Shown piece by piece: positions 31,092 to 38,967 of a DNA stretch of 44,597 nucleotides. Within the stretch, counting starts at the first letter, position 1. Each line of letters opens with the position of its first letter. Below the pieces are notes generated by a model, which saw only the letters and a list, made by a program, of their open reading frames with translations, was not told the DNA's origin and searched no databases. Made by a program: the position numbers and the translations under genes. Location: assembly GCA_045655005.1 (NCBI GenBank), contig JAZOOJ010000003.1:1-44597 (forward strand), read 5' to 3'. Source of the DNA: UMGS1908 sp045655005 (lineage in GTDB: Bacteria; Bacillota; Clostridia; Christensenellales; UBA1242).

Positions 31092-31477
31092 AAAAAAGGG
31101 CGCAAATTTTCCTCCAAACAAGCAACAATTATTTCATAATAATCTTCTCTAGCTTCTGGTATTTGTTCGTTGTCGAATAAAGCCTCGTCTATTTTATAAA
31201 CCGTTTTATATGTACAATATTTCAAACATTCAAAAATTGCCTCGTTAAATTCATCAGATGTTTCAATACTAATCAAAGTATCTTTTATAAAATCAATAAC
31301 ACCTGTAAAGTCCATTTCTTTTTCAAAAAAAGTATTTTCCCCACCAGTTAATTTTATCCCAATAGGACTTTTTTTCATTTCTTTTAAAATTACATTTTTT
31401 AGTCTTTGAACTTCTCTTGTTTTAGCACAGTTAATAATAACTTTGTTTCCTGTATTTGTTGCTTTAAATTCTTTCAT
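31019..31477 (-). CDS. Tail assembly chaperone (G-type), zero-frame product
   Basis: A 152-aa protein between tube and tape measure genes, where myoviruses encode the G chaperone. It has a mixed start (KATNTGNKVIINCAKTREV), then helices with EAIFECLKYCTYKTVYKIDEALF and ENLRPFFKSLISMW. Past the slippery site the zero-frame tail is only 23 residues. It has AAAGGAGAG before ATG. It probably coats the tape measure protein during tail assembly. Confidence 0.68.
   Translation of the reverse strand: MKEFKATNTGNKVIINCAKTREVQRLKNVILKEMKKSPIGIKLTGGENTFFEKEMDFTGVIDFIKDTLISIETSDEFNEAIFECLKYCTYKTVYKIDEALFDNEQIPEAREDYYEIIVACLEENLRPFFKSLISMWKTHTNIIESIQKLSIM
31091..31097 (-). other. -1 frameshift heptamer T-TTT-TTC in tail chaperone gene
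   Basis: Zero-frame codons CCT TTT TTC AAG give the classical X-XXY-YYZ heptamer (T TTT TTC). A one-base slip continues as CAA GAG CCT TAT and joins the 30849 frame, which is open for 80 codons. The position between tube and tape measure genes is where this frameshift is conserved in tailed phages. Confidence 0.72.
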
Positions 31478-31505
31478 ATTCTCTCTCCTTTATTTAATTA
31501 TAACA

Positions 31506-31534
31506 TATGGCATAGAATAAAATCCTATGCCATA
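31506..31534 (-). other. 10-bp perfect hairpin between tube and chaperone genes
   Basis: TATGGCATAG (31506-31515) and its complement (31525-31534) flank a 9-base loop. No strong T-run follows on the late strand (TGTTATAATT), so it is not a standard terminator. It may limit read-through or stabilise the 3' end of the abundant tube mRNA. Confidence 0.6.
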
Positions 31535-31571
31535 AAAATGACGAGAGTTGAGTTTAACATAAGAGGAGTTA

Positions 31572-32030
31572 TTAAGCTATACTTCTTTCTACATTTGCAA
31601 AAGCTATTACATATTCTACTACTGCTTGTTCTGTTTCGCCATTAACATTAGATGAAAGATTAGGTTTACGTTGTACCATACCACCTTTTAGTAAGTAAAC
31701 GTTACTTGTGATATGTCCTTCACCATCACCTACTAATTTAACTACAGAACCATTAATTAATATAGTAGAGGCAAACTCCGAGCTTTTAGGTACTAAACCA
31801 TTAAGACGTTTATCATCACCAGATGACATTAGGACTCTTAAAGTTAAAGTACCATTATTTCCTTTTTCATCATAAGCAAAAATAGTATTTCCATTTTTAC
31901 CAGTTGACATTGCAAATAAATCATTTCCGACCTCTAAAGTGCCTATATCGCCATCTGCAAAGTCTTTCAAAGGAATATCATTAATAATAATTGTATCGGC
32001 ACCTGTTAGCGCATAACTTGCTCCTGCCAT
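31572..32030 (-). CDS. Tail tube protein (DUF3277-like)
   Basis: A 152-aa beta protein (TIIINDIPLKDFADGDIGTLEVGNDLFAMSTGKNGNTIFAYDEKGNNGTLTLRVLMSSGDDK) that has the tube pattern, with the D-x-I/D-x-x-N motif and the TLTLRVL strand. It immediately follows the sheath gene, as tube does in contractile tails. It forms the inner tail channel. Confidence 0.78.
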   Translation of the reverse strand: MAGASYALTGADTIIINDIPLKDFADGDIGTLEVGNDLFAMSTGKNGNTIFAYDEKGNNGTLTLRVLMSSGDDKRLNGLVPKSSEFASTILINGSVVKLVGDGEGHITSNVYLLKGGMVQRKPNLSSNVNGETEQAVVEYVIAFANVERSIA

Positions 32031-32041
32031 TTTATTTTCTC

Positions 32042-33523
32042 CTATCTTTGTACTTGAACTATTACATTTGAGTTATGTATTGCTCCTGATAATTTAATTG
32101 CAATTTGTACTACTGGAGCTATTCTTTGTTCTCTTTCAGCTTGATTTTGTAAGGCTATTGGTAATGAATAAATGTAATATCCTTTTTCTTGAATATTTCT
32201 TTGGAAATCTGCAGGGTCGCCAAATGGAATTGAGTCATTCCATAATAAACCTATACCAATAACTCCATTCCTTACGCCTTGAGAACATCTTTGTTCATAA
32301 GCATTTTTAAGTCCTGCCATACCTGTTTCTGTTTGCGGTATTTTTGTATTTGTTTTTCTTAAATAATTAAACCCGCTAACTTCTAATGCTTTTTTCAACC
32401 ATAATAAATTAGTAGCATCATCTGTATAATAACCATTATCAAATGAATATACGCAACTGAGACCTTCAGTAGTTGCATAAATGTCTACTCCGTTTTGTTT
32501 GGCTATATTATAATAAGTTGAATTTATATTGTAATCAGGCAAAACACCTGTTAACTCTTTTAAATTCATTGTTAAAGCTGTATCATTACCTGAATAGTTT
32601 GTAGATTGAGCTATAGTTGCATATGTTGCAATAGCAATTTTACTTGTTTCTTCTCCTTGGTCTGTTTTTGCTAATAACCTTGTTTTTGTGTTTCCAGCAG
32701 CTTTAATTGCCGAGCCTAATGTTGATATATTTTCCAAAGAGTTAATCGCTTCATAATATATATGGTCTTTGCCTTGTACTACAGTAGAAAAACCTGTTAT
32801 ACCGTCGTTTGATAAATATTGAGTAGTTAAAACACCTCCAAAATATCCAACTTCTTCGGCAGCTGCTAAAGCATCAGCTATTGAGCCTGTTTCATCAACA
32901 CCATCTACTGTTACTTGATTTGCACCATCTAAATAAGTAGAACCATAAATATCAGTTCCGGTTCCGCTTGTTGTAGCTTTTAATGCAATAGTTGAAGCAT
33001 CGCCAAAATTTCTTGATTTAAACTGAATTTTATTAGTATCAACTACTGCAATATTACAATCTAAGTATTGATTTTGTAAAATTCTAACAATATCGTTGAC
33101 CGTTTTAATATTTGTAAAATCTAATCCTGTAACAGTTTTATCTGTTCCGTCAATTGTAACAGTTAAATCTGCATTAGATACTAATTGAAAAGCACTAATT
33201 ATTGTACTTGTAATAGCAACTGTAGTAGCCGTACCACAAGTTGCATTAGTTGCAGTATATGGAAAAATTAAAACTTGTCCATTGCCTGTTCTTAAATTCG
33301 GTACGGGAGTAAAGAATGCTTGAACCATTTTAGCAGTAAGTGAATTTGTCCCGTATTCATTAATAGCATCTCTAGCATTAACAGCCCATATAAAAGGTTC
33401 TGTGCTTAAAGGTTGCTCATTTGTTAAAAGACAAACAGTGTTAGTATTTTGTTCACCTAAGCCAGTTGGGGTGGTTGATACACTAACATCAATTGTATAA
33501 GAAAGAGGTACATTTCTTGTCAT
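32042..33523 (-). CDS. Tail sheath protein (DUF3383)
   Basis: A 493-aa protein with the sheath family text ending TGNGQVLIFPY, AGNTKTRLLAKTD, NVYATTEG-like and QRCSQGVRNGVIGIGLLWNDSIPFGDPADFQRNIQEKGYYIYSLP. It starts with a beta region (VPLSYTIDVSVSTTPTGL) that joins neighbours in the contractile lattice. A DUF3383 sheath marks the tail as contractile. It lies between neck and tube genes in the expected order. Confidence 0.85.
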   Translation of the reverse strand: MTRNVPLSYTIDVSVSTTPTGLGEQNTNTVCLLTNEQPLSTEPFIWAVNARDAINEYGTNSLTAKMVQAFFTPVPNLRTGNGQVLIFPYTATNATCGTATTVAITSTIISAFQLVSNADLTVTIDGTDKTVTGLDFTNIKTVNDIVRILQNQYLDCNIAVVDTNKIQFKSRNFGDASTIALKATTSGTGTDIYGSTYLDGANQVTVDGVDETGSIADALAAAEEVGYFGGVLTTQYLSNDGITGFSTVVQGKDHIYYEAINSLENISTLGSAIKAAGNTKTRLLAKTDQGEETSKIAIATYATIAQSTNYSGNDTALTMNLKELTGVLPDYNINSTYYNIAKQNGVDIYATTEGLSCVYSFDNGYYTDDATNLLWLKKALEVSGFNYLRKTNTKIPQTETGMAGLKNAYEQRCSQGVRNGVIGIGLLWNDSIPFGDPADFQRNIQEKGYYIYSLPIALQNQAEREQRIAPVVQIAIKLSGAIHNSNVIVQVQR

Positions 33524-33571
33524 TTTCTAACCTTTCTATAAAATTACTTATAATATTATTTTAACAAATTT

Positions 33572-34165
33572 TTAGTTGTTTATTATTTCATTATTTTCTA
33601 TTGTAAAATCAGCAAATATATTTTCATTTGTATTTCTTGCTTGTGTTCTAAACGAATTATAATAGCCTACTTCTTTGGTATACTTATTCCAAATTAAACA
33701 TTGGAATCTAATTGTAAATCTATTTATATCCGAGCCACCATCTAAACCTGATAAATTAACAGCATTAGAAATAACTCCTATTCTAAATTGATATTTATCT
33801 TGTAATTGCTCTGCATAAGTGCTGTTCAAACAGGCTTGAACTTCTGGAAACCTTGTACGAGCATCGTTATTTCGTGAATAAATATCTATTTGTATTGTTC
33901 TATTCTCGTTAATATAAATATCTTCATAGTATTTGGTTACATCATCTATAACTTCTTCTCTATATTCTTTTCTATTTGAAAATATTCGATTTTGTAGTGT
34001 ACTAACAGTTATTTGAAGTTTAGTGGTGTTAAATAGCTTCAAGTTTTGAGATTTTATTGTAACACAAGGAATTACATTTCCATTAGGGTCTTTGCCGTAG
34101 TCATTAGGTAAACCTAAAGATACTTGTATTAAATCTACAAATATTTTTTCAATTTCTTTATTCAT
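33572..34165 (-). CDS. Neck/tail terminator protein, gp12-like
   Basis: A 197-aa protein with the neck terminator layout: VDLIQVSLGLPNDYG at the start, PCVTIKSQNLKLF, then EVQACLNSTYAEQLQDKYQFRIG and DINRFTIRFQCLIWN. It lies between the head-closure genes and the sheath, the place of the terminator that caps the tail tube. It overlaps the preceding gene by 8 bases. Confidence 0.68.
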   Translation of the reverse strand: MNKEIEKIFVDLIQVSLGLPNDYGKDPNGNVIPCVTIKSQNLKLFNTTKLQITVSTLQNRIFSNRKEYREEVIDDVTKYYEDIYINENRTIQIDIYSRNNDARTRFPEVQACLNSTYAEQLQDKYQFRIGVISNAVNLSGLDGGSDINRFTIRFQCLIWNKYTKEVGYYNSFRTQARNTNENIFADFTIENNEIINN

Positions 34166-34553
34166 TTATATCCTCGTAATCTCTAACAAGTTGATATTCT
34201 ATAAAACCATTTAAACTATAATCTTTTACATTCATTATTTTATATCTTTTATCATTAAAAATTACTTTGTCTTGTGTTTCTAAATTTAAAGTACCCGATT
34301 TGGCGTGAATCCATATCCACTCCCAGGAGCGTTGACCTTCGGGTTTAAATTGCAATTCCTCATCTCTTAATGGTTGCCAAACACCTAAAAACCTAATAAA
34401 TTCTTCAGTTTTTACAGCCTCACCTTCAACTACATCTTGTTTTATCCTAACTAAAGTTAATGGCACTTCCCATCCATTTAAAGTGTTCGCCATATTCGGC
34501 ATCCCGCTTTTTAAACTTCTATTTTGCTGAAAATTAAAAATTCTATTAAACAT
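34158..34553 (-). CDS. Probable head-closure (stopper-like) protein, 131 aa
   Basis: A small beta-rich protein (WEVPLTLVRIKQDVVEGEAVKTEEFIRFLGVWQPLR, HAKSGTLNLETQDKVIFNDKRYKIMNVKD), typical of head-closure proteins such as SPP1 gp16/HK97 gp7-like stoppers. The fit is from position and general shape. It overlaps its neighbours by 8 bases on each side. Confidence 0.55.
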   Translation of the reverse strand: MFNRIFNFQQNRSLKSGMPNMANTLNGWEVPLTLVRIKQDVVEGEAVKTEEFIRFLGVWQPLRDEELQFKPEGQRSWEWIWIHAKSGTLNLETQDKVIFNDKRYKIMNVKDYSLNGFIEYQLVRDYEDINE

Positions 34554-35130
34554 TTTTTTCTACCTCGTAATAAATAGCACCTCTTAAAGTACCTTCATCT
34601 ATTAAGGGCTTACTACTACCTTTACTTGCTATTGTAAATGGACTATTTTCTTTCCATTCGCCATTAATACCGCCATCACTAAAGGCTTTTTGTATTCTTG
34701 TTAATCCGACAACTGCAATAGTTTTAGCTAATTCTTCAAAATCTTCATATTCTGCAATATATTCCATTGCGAAATCATCTATTTCTTTTTTAATTTCTTT
34801 TCTAAATCCTGCAGCATCGCCAACAATAGGTTGATATAAAAAACTTCTAGCAGGTATATGAACATATCCATCTCCTTTTTGCGCTTTTGGTGATAAACCT
34901 AATTCTTTAGCTTTTATTGCTAAAAACGCTGCCATTTTAGGTGTTATTTTAATATCCGCTCCATATTCTTGAACCATACCCAAACCGGCTATATCCATAT
35001 TTTCCGAAACGGCTTCACCTGCACCATATTTTGATAACAAACCTAATTTTATAGAATATCTTTTAGACATTTCTTTTGCTATATTTTTAAGTTTGCCGAA
35101 GTCTATTTTCGCTTCTATTACATTACGCAA
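34546..35130 (-). CDS. Phage virion morphogenesis-like protein (Mu gpG-like)
   Basis: A 194-aa protein with YIPAR-like block VHIPARSFLYQPIVGDAAGFRKEIKK and the C-terminal LIDEGTLRGAIYYEVEK, the two segments that mark this head-tail joining family. Residues 45-70 have MDIAGLGMVQEYGADIKITPKMAAFLAIKAKELG. It acts at tail completion in related phages. It overlaps its neighbours by 8 bases. Confidence 0.65.
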   Translation of the reverse strand: MRNVIEAKIDFGKLKNIAKEMSKRYSIKLGLLSKYGAGEAVSENMDIAGLGMVQEYGADIKITPKMAAFLAIKAKELGLSPKAQKGDGYVHIPARSFLYQPIVGDAAGFRKEIKKEIDDFAMEYIAEYEDFEELAKTIAVVGLTRIQKAFSDGGINGEWKENSPFTIASKGSSKPLIDEGTLRGAIYYEVEKNV

Positions 35131-35677
35131 TAGTTGGTCCTCCTTTAAATAAGAGTATATTGCCTGTCAATAAAGGTCTAATTAAACTTGCATACTTAAT
35201 TCCATATCCAGTAGTTGCAAAAGTGCTTAGCATTTCATTATTATTCAACCAAGCAGGTATTGAATAACCTTCTGATACGGAACCTACTGATTTAGATGTT
35301 GGTATTCCGACACCATTTAAACCAAGTGCATTATTAAAATCTACAGTAAGAAAATGAGCAACCAATAGGCCAAAAGCTGTTTTAGCTTTTGTACAATCTC
35401 CAAATAAATTTTTATTAAAATTAATAGAAGCTTCTTGTATAGCTTCTTGTATATCCTCATCTTGCGTATAATTTAAAACACTGTCATTATATAACTTCCA
35501 GTCTGAGGTGGTTTGAGGATTGTTAGTTGTACTTTCAACTATACAGATATAAAAACTATTGTCATAATATACTATATTATCCTTAAAATACGTTCTAGTG
35601 TTTGTATATAAAGTATCAGATAAAAACTGTGGCGAGAATCTTGGAAATTGTGCTTTAAATTCATCTACTGTATACAT
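35123..35677 (-). CDS. DUF4054-like head-tail connector with inserted CBM-like module
   Basis: A 184-aa protein with the DUF4054 start (VDEFKAQFPRFS) and its later helices (QEAIQEASINFNKNLFGD, AKTAFGLLVAHFLTVD). Between them, residues about 25-66 form an aromatic insert, FKDNIVYYDNSFYICIVESTTNNPQTTSDWKLY in character, that looks like a CBM5/12 (chitin-binding type) module. A similar module is in the fibre at 21942. If exposed it could give the neck a weak sugar-binding surface. Confidence 0.62.
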   Translation of the reverse strand: MYTVDEFKAQFPRFSPQFLSDTLYTNTRTYFKDNIVYYDNSFYICIVESTTNNPQTTSDWKLYNDSVLNYTQDEDIQEAIQEASINFNKNLFGDCTKAKTAFGLLVAHFLTVDFNNALGLNGVGIPTSKSVGSVSEGYSIPAWLNNNEMLSTFATTGYGIKYASLIRPLLTGNILLFKGGPTIA

Positions 35678-35690
35678 TTTTGCTCCTTTT

Positions 35691-35719
35691 ATAAAAATAA
35701 GAGGGCATTAAACCCTCTT
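35691..35719 (-). terminator. Rho-independent terminator downstream of the 35764 gene
   Basis: Stem AAGAGGG (35699-35705) and its complement (35713-35719) with a 7-base loop; on the late strand the hairpin is followed by TTATTTTTAT (35700-35691). It ends the capsid-proximal transcripts between the 82-aa gene and the DUF4054 gene. Confidence 0.75.
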
Positions 35720-35763
35720 TATAAATTAAATCGCGGAGAGAGTAGAATCCGCTAGTTAGAAAA

Positions 35764-36012
35764 TTATTTATTTTTGTTTTTTACTTCAGCTTTTACTTCA
35801 GCTTCGGCTTTAGCTTTTGCTTCAGCTTCTTTTAATTTTTTATTTTCTTCTTTAAGTCTTTTAACTTCTTCTTTATCAATATATTCTTCAACATCTGGTT
35901 GATTTAATAATAGCTTTGCTATTTCTTTATCTTTAACTTCTAACACTTTACCTGCTTCTAAAACGGTATCAAATGCTATATAGTTTCTTATTGAATTATT
36001 TATAAGTTTCAT
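35764..36012 (-). CDS. Small charged coiled-coil protein, 82 aa
   Basis: The N-terminal part (KLINNSIRNYIAFDTVLEAGKVLEVKDKEIAKLL) looks like the short beta-rich domain common in small virion proteins; the C-terminal half is a highly charged Lys/Glu/Ala helix (KRLKEENKKLKEAEAKAKAEAE). It is placed between two terminators. Role unknown; a minor head protein or scaffold-like partner is possible. Confidence 0.55.
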   Translation of the reverse strand: MKLINNSIRNYIAFDTVLEAGKVLEVKDKEIAKLLLNQPDVEEYIDKEEVKRLKEENKKLKEAEAKAKAEAEVKAEVKNKNK

Positions 36013-36021
36013 TTTCTCTCC

Positions 36022-36055
36022 TTTAATATAAAAAGGGAGGAGTTACCCTCCCTTT
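36022..36055 (-). terminator. Rho-independent terminator immediately after the major capsid gene
   Basis: AAAGGGAGG (36032-36040) pairs with its complement (36047-36055) around a 6-base loop; on the late strand TTTTTATATT follows. The strong GC stem lies 8 bases past the capsid stop and is partial in effect, because downstream structural genes show no separate promoter that I can see. Confidence 0.78.
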
Positions 36056-36062
36056 GATTGTG

Positions 36063-37094
36063 TTACACTACTTGTTGGTCTGCATATAATACAGCGCCTG
36101 TTCTCTTAACATACGGAGTTATAAATTGACCGTGTGCTTGAGATACCAAATCCAAAGAACCTTGTGGGAATAAAGGCATTGGAGTATATGGTACAGGTAG
36201 ATATGAGCAAATATTATCAGCATCTGCATTATAGAATACGTATCTTGCACCATTTCCAGCAGCGTTTGCGGTTTCACCATATTTAGCGTGTACGATTTTG
36301 AAATCACCACCAACTACACGTTTAAATGCATCTTCTAATACTTGAAGTCTATTCAAACCATATTGTCCATAAGGCTTAGTTAATGCATAGAAATCAGATG
36401 TAGGCATTAACAATCTGTTAAAGTGTAATGTATATGCTGAATTTAAAGCAAAAGCATTAGGTGCTGAAGCCAAGAATGTATCAAATTGGGCATCTGTCAT
36501 TGAAGCTATTTTAGCTGTAATTAAAGTTGTATTTACAGAAACACCAGGTGCGTTCAATAAACCAAATGATTTACCATCATCTAAGCCATTAAACCAAGCG
36601 TCTTGTAACATTAAATCCCATACTTTTTTACGAGCTTTTTCATTTTCTTCAATAATTGAGAATGTTTCTGTATTTACTTTTGCAATATTAACAAGTTCAT
36701 TGGAAACTTCATAAGTCCATCTCCAGAAATTGTTAGGCATTGATAATGTGCCAACTTGTAATGTTGAGTTAGCGTCTTTTGCAATACCATTAGCTGTTGG
36801 GTTGATTAAACCTTGTTTACCAGCGTTTGCTTTGTAGTTAATTGCATATTGTAACAATTGAGTTGCATAAGCACCTCTACCTACTTCAATAGGGCAAAAA
36901 TCAGATAATTTTTGACCATTTAATTCATAATAAAGGGTATCAATTGTACCTGCAATTATATCAGTTGTTGTTGTAATAATTTGTTCTAAACCAGTAGTAG
37001 CTCCGATACCAGAGTTGCGAACTATACCAGATAAGTTGTTTCTTAATCTGTTTTTATGTTCATCTACCGAATAAACACCTATCATTTTAGTCAT
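36063..37094 (-). CDS. Major capsid protein (DUF2184-like)
   Basis: A 343-aa HK97-fold candidate with the DUF2184 pattern: LEQIITTTTDIIAGTIDTLYYELNGQKLSDFCPIEVGRGAYATQLLQYA (E-loop and spine helix region), MPNNFWRWTYEVSNELVNIAK, DAWFNGLDDGKSFGLLNAPGVSV and a C-terminal QPHGQFITPYVKR-like strand. It lies after the protease/scaffold and cement genes in the usual head order. It is followed by a strong terminator. Confidence 0.82.
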   Translation of the reverse strand: MTKMIGVYSVDEHKNRLRNNLSGIVRNSGIGATTGLEQIITTTTDIIAGTIDTLYYELNGQKLSDFCPIEVGRGAYATQLLQYAINYKANAGKQGLINPTANGIAKDANSTLQVGTLSMPNNFWRWTYEVSNELVNIAKVNTETFSIIEENEKARKKVWDLMLQDAWFNGLDDGKSFGLLNAPGVSVNTTLITAKIASMTDAQFDTFLASAPNAFALNSAYTLHFNRLLMPTSDFYALTKPYGQYGLNRLQVLEDAFKRVVGGDFKIVHAKYGETANAAGNGARYVFYNADADNICSYLPVPYTPMPLFPQGSLDLVSQAHGQFITPYVKRTGAVLYADQQVV

Positions 37095-37109
37095 TGTTTA
37101 TTTCTCCTT

Positions 37110-37592
37110 CTATGAACCTTGTACACCTAAGTTAAAATCAAGTTTAACTTGAATTAAATCACCATCAGCTGCTGCTGCAGTTTCTGCAACACCAATGTAT
37201 GCATAAGTTGCAGTAGTTGAGTCATCTACTTTTCTTGTTGATGCATTAAATTGAAGTTTTGCGCCTACTGCAATTGCGCCAGCTGCTACCATAAATACAG
37301 ATTCACCTGATTGGGCCAATGCTACAAAATCACCAACTTTGTTAGTATCTTTTAGCATATCATAAACAACCATTCCATAAGGAACATCTGTTGCAGCTGC
37401 AGCTACTACTACAGGATTAGTTGTAGAAGTTGAACTTCCGTAAAGTTTTACAAACGCGCCTGCGTGAATTGTATCTGTTGCAGTACCAGAATAGAATTTG
37501 CAGTTGTGCGGATGCGGTTTGTTAGGCATATAAGCGTACATACCTTCTGCAGGAGTAGTACCAGCTGCCGTTAAAGAAAATGCTTGAGTCAT
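37110..37592 (-). CDS. Capsid cement/decoration-like protein
   Basis: A 160-aa Ala-, Thr- and Gly-rich beta protein (KFYSGTATDTIHAGAFVKLYGSSTSTTNPVVVAAAATDVPYGMVV, FMVAAGAIAVGAKLQFNASTRKVDD) in the style of small head cement proteins. It is encoded directly before the capsid gene and, by composition, is expected on the outside of the head. Confidence 0.62.
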   Translation of the reverse strand: MTQAFSLTAAGTTPAEGMYAYMPNKPHPHNCKFYSGTATDTIHAGAFVKLYGSSTSTTNPVVVAAAATDVPYGMVVYDMLKDTNKVGDFVALAQSGESVFMVAAGAIAVGAKLQFNASTRKVDDSTTATYAYIGVAETAAAADGDLIQVKLDFNLGVQGS

Positions 37593-37608
37593 TTGTTTCT
37601 CCTTCTAA

Positions 37609-38094
37609 TTAGTATTTATTTCCTTCTTCTAGTCTTTCTTTTCTAGATGTATATAATTTTTGTGTTTGCGCTTGCGAGCTTCCACCCATTACAATATCTT
37701 TCATTGAGTTTTTAACTTTTTTATTTTCTGCTTTATCTTCTTTATCTTCTTCGTCTTCGTTTTCTGTTACTTTTTCATCTTCTTCTTCGTCTTCATTATC
37801 AGTTTTTTTGTCTTCTTCTTTTTTATCTTCTTCGTTTTTGCATTTGTTTTTAGCTTCTTTTTCTTTGTCGTCTTCATTATCAGCTTTAGAGTCTTCAGAC
37901 GGTTCATAAGCTACTTTTTCTAACTTACCAATAACTGTTCTCCAAAGTTCTTCGTCAACTTTGCCTTTTAAGATTCCGCCAACTTCATCGATAAGTTTAC
38001 GTTTGTCTTCGTTTTTTACTTCTTTCATTTCTTCTCCCTTTTCATTGTTTACTACACTTTTAATAAAATCTTTAAGTTCATTTAATACTTGCAT
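37609..38094 (-). CDS. Nested scaffold protein, internal start in protease gene
   Basis: In the frame of the DUF2213 gene, codons AAT ATA GGA GAT ATA ACA precede ATG 38094, so AGGAG lies 8 bases before the start, a perfect ribosome site. The product (161 aa) would be the C-terminal helical scaffold (MQVLNELKDFIKSVVNN and the acidic tail), as lambda Nu3 is made from within gene C. The expression is inferred from the site. Confidence 0.65.
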   Translation of the reverse strand: MQVLNELKDFIKSVVNNEKGEEMKEVKNEDKRKLIDEVGGILKGKVDEELWRTVIGKLEKVAYEPSEDSKADNEDDKEKEAKNKCKNEEDKKEEDKKTDNEDEEEDEKVTENEDEEDKEDKAENKKVKNSMKDIVMGGSSQAQTQKLYTSRKERLEEGNKY

Positions 38095-38943
38095 TGTTAT
38101 ATCTCCTATATTGTTGTTTACTTTGTTATTATCTTCTGATTTGTCTTTGGGTTTATAAGATTCAATAGCTGTTTTGATATCTTGCTTATCTTTTTCTGAT
38201 AATTCCTCACCCTTTTTAAGCTTTTCTTTTAGTTCATTAGCTCTATCTACTGTTCCTTTATTTCCTCTTTTTTCATAATCTTGAGCCATCATTGTTAAAG
38301 CTATATCGGCATCTTTATTGCTTCCCGATTCTTTTTGTTTACCTTCCAAAAACTCCTTAATAGCTTCATCTTTAGATTGTCCTTTTTTAATAGGAATATG
38401 ATTACCTTTGACTGTAATCCACTCTAAATCGTCATCGTTTTTATTTACCACAATATTTGCTCCTTCATATCTTGGGTCTTTAACTAGCGCTAAATGTAAA
38501 AACTCACCGTCTATAAATTCCATATCAATTTCCTTACCGTTATGAGTTTTTTTAGTATTATCCGATACAAAGCTATAAGCACAAGATACATTATAGCCTT
38601 GATTTTTAACTAAATCTATTGCCTCAGGGTCTGTTAAAATGCCTTCACAATAAAAATAGCCGTCCGTTTCATTAAACCATACACGAGATACAACACCAAC
38701 TCTTAATTTATCGGCATTTTCATCTGTTACATCTTCGTGTTCAATTATTACAGGACAACCAACCATTGTATGTATAAATTTATTTAAAGTTTCTTTTGTG
38801 ATTAAAATATCACCAAGTTCTTTATAGTGAGCAATACCAGGCTCTAAAAACCTTGAAACAAAAGGTCTGCCTTTACCATTGCCTTCTTCTTGTACGTCTA
38901 CAAGTTCAATAGTTGAATTAAGTATTAAATTTGCTTTATTCAT
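37609..38943 (-). CDS. DUF2213 prohead protease with C-terminal scaffold region
   Basis: A 444-aa protein. Residues 1-165 form the DUF2213 protease-like part (VGCPVIIEHEDVTDENADKLRVGVVSRVWF, YNVSCAYSF, HLALVKDPRYEGA). Residues 175-200 hold WITVKGNHIPIKK and a short helix, a linker-like motif. From 284 on it is a helical, extremely acidic/lysine-rich scaffold-like region (EEEDEKVTENEDEEDKED). A strong internal ribosome site at 38103-38107 precedes ATG 38094, giving a separate scaffold product. Confidence 0.75.
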   Translation of the reverse strand: MNKANLILNSTIELVDVQEEGNGKGRPFVSRFLEPGIAHYKELGDILITKETLNKFIHTMVGCPVIIEHEDVTDENADKLRVGVVSRVWFNETDGYFYCEGILTDPEAIDLVKNQGYNVSCAYSFVSDNTKKTHNGKEIDMEFIDGEFLHLALVKDPRYEGANIVVNKNDDDLEWITVKGNHIPIKKGQSKDEAIKEFLEGKQKESGSNKDADIALTMMAQDYEKRGNKGTVDRANELKEKLKKGEELSEKDKQDIKTAIESYKPKDKSEDNNKVNNNIGDITMQVLNELKDFIKSVVNNEKGEEMKEVKNEDKRKLIDEVGGILKGKVDEELWRTVIGKLEKVAYEPSEDSKADNEDDKEKEAKNKCKNEEDKKEEDKKTDNEDEEEDEKVTENEDEEDKEDKAENKKVKNSMKDIVMGGSSQAQTQKLYTSRKERLEEGNKY

Positions 38944-38967
38944 TATTATATATTCCTTTTAATACAA

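Noticed and set aside
30849..31121. Independent 90-aa gene started at TTG 31121
   Set aside because: TTG has no ribosome site and the first 20 residues do not resemble a natural N-terminus; a -1 frameshift from the 31019 gene explains the frame better.
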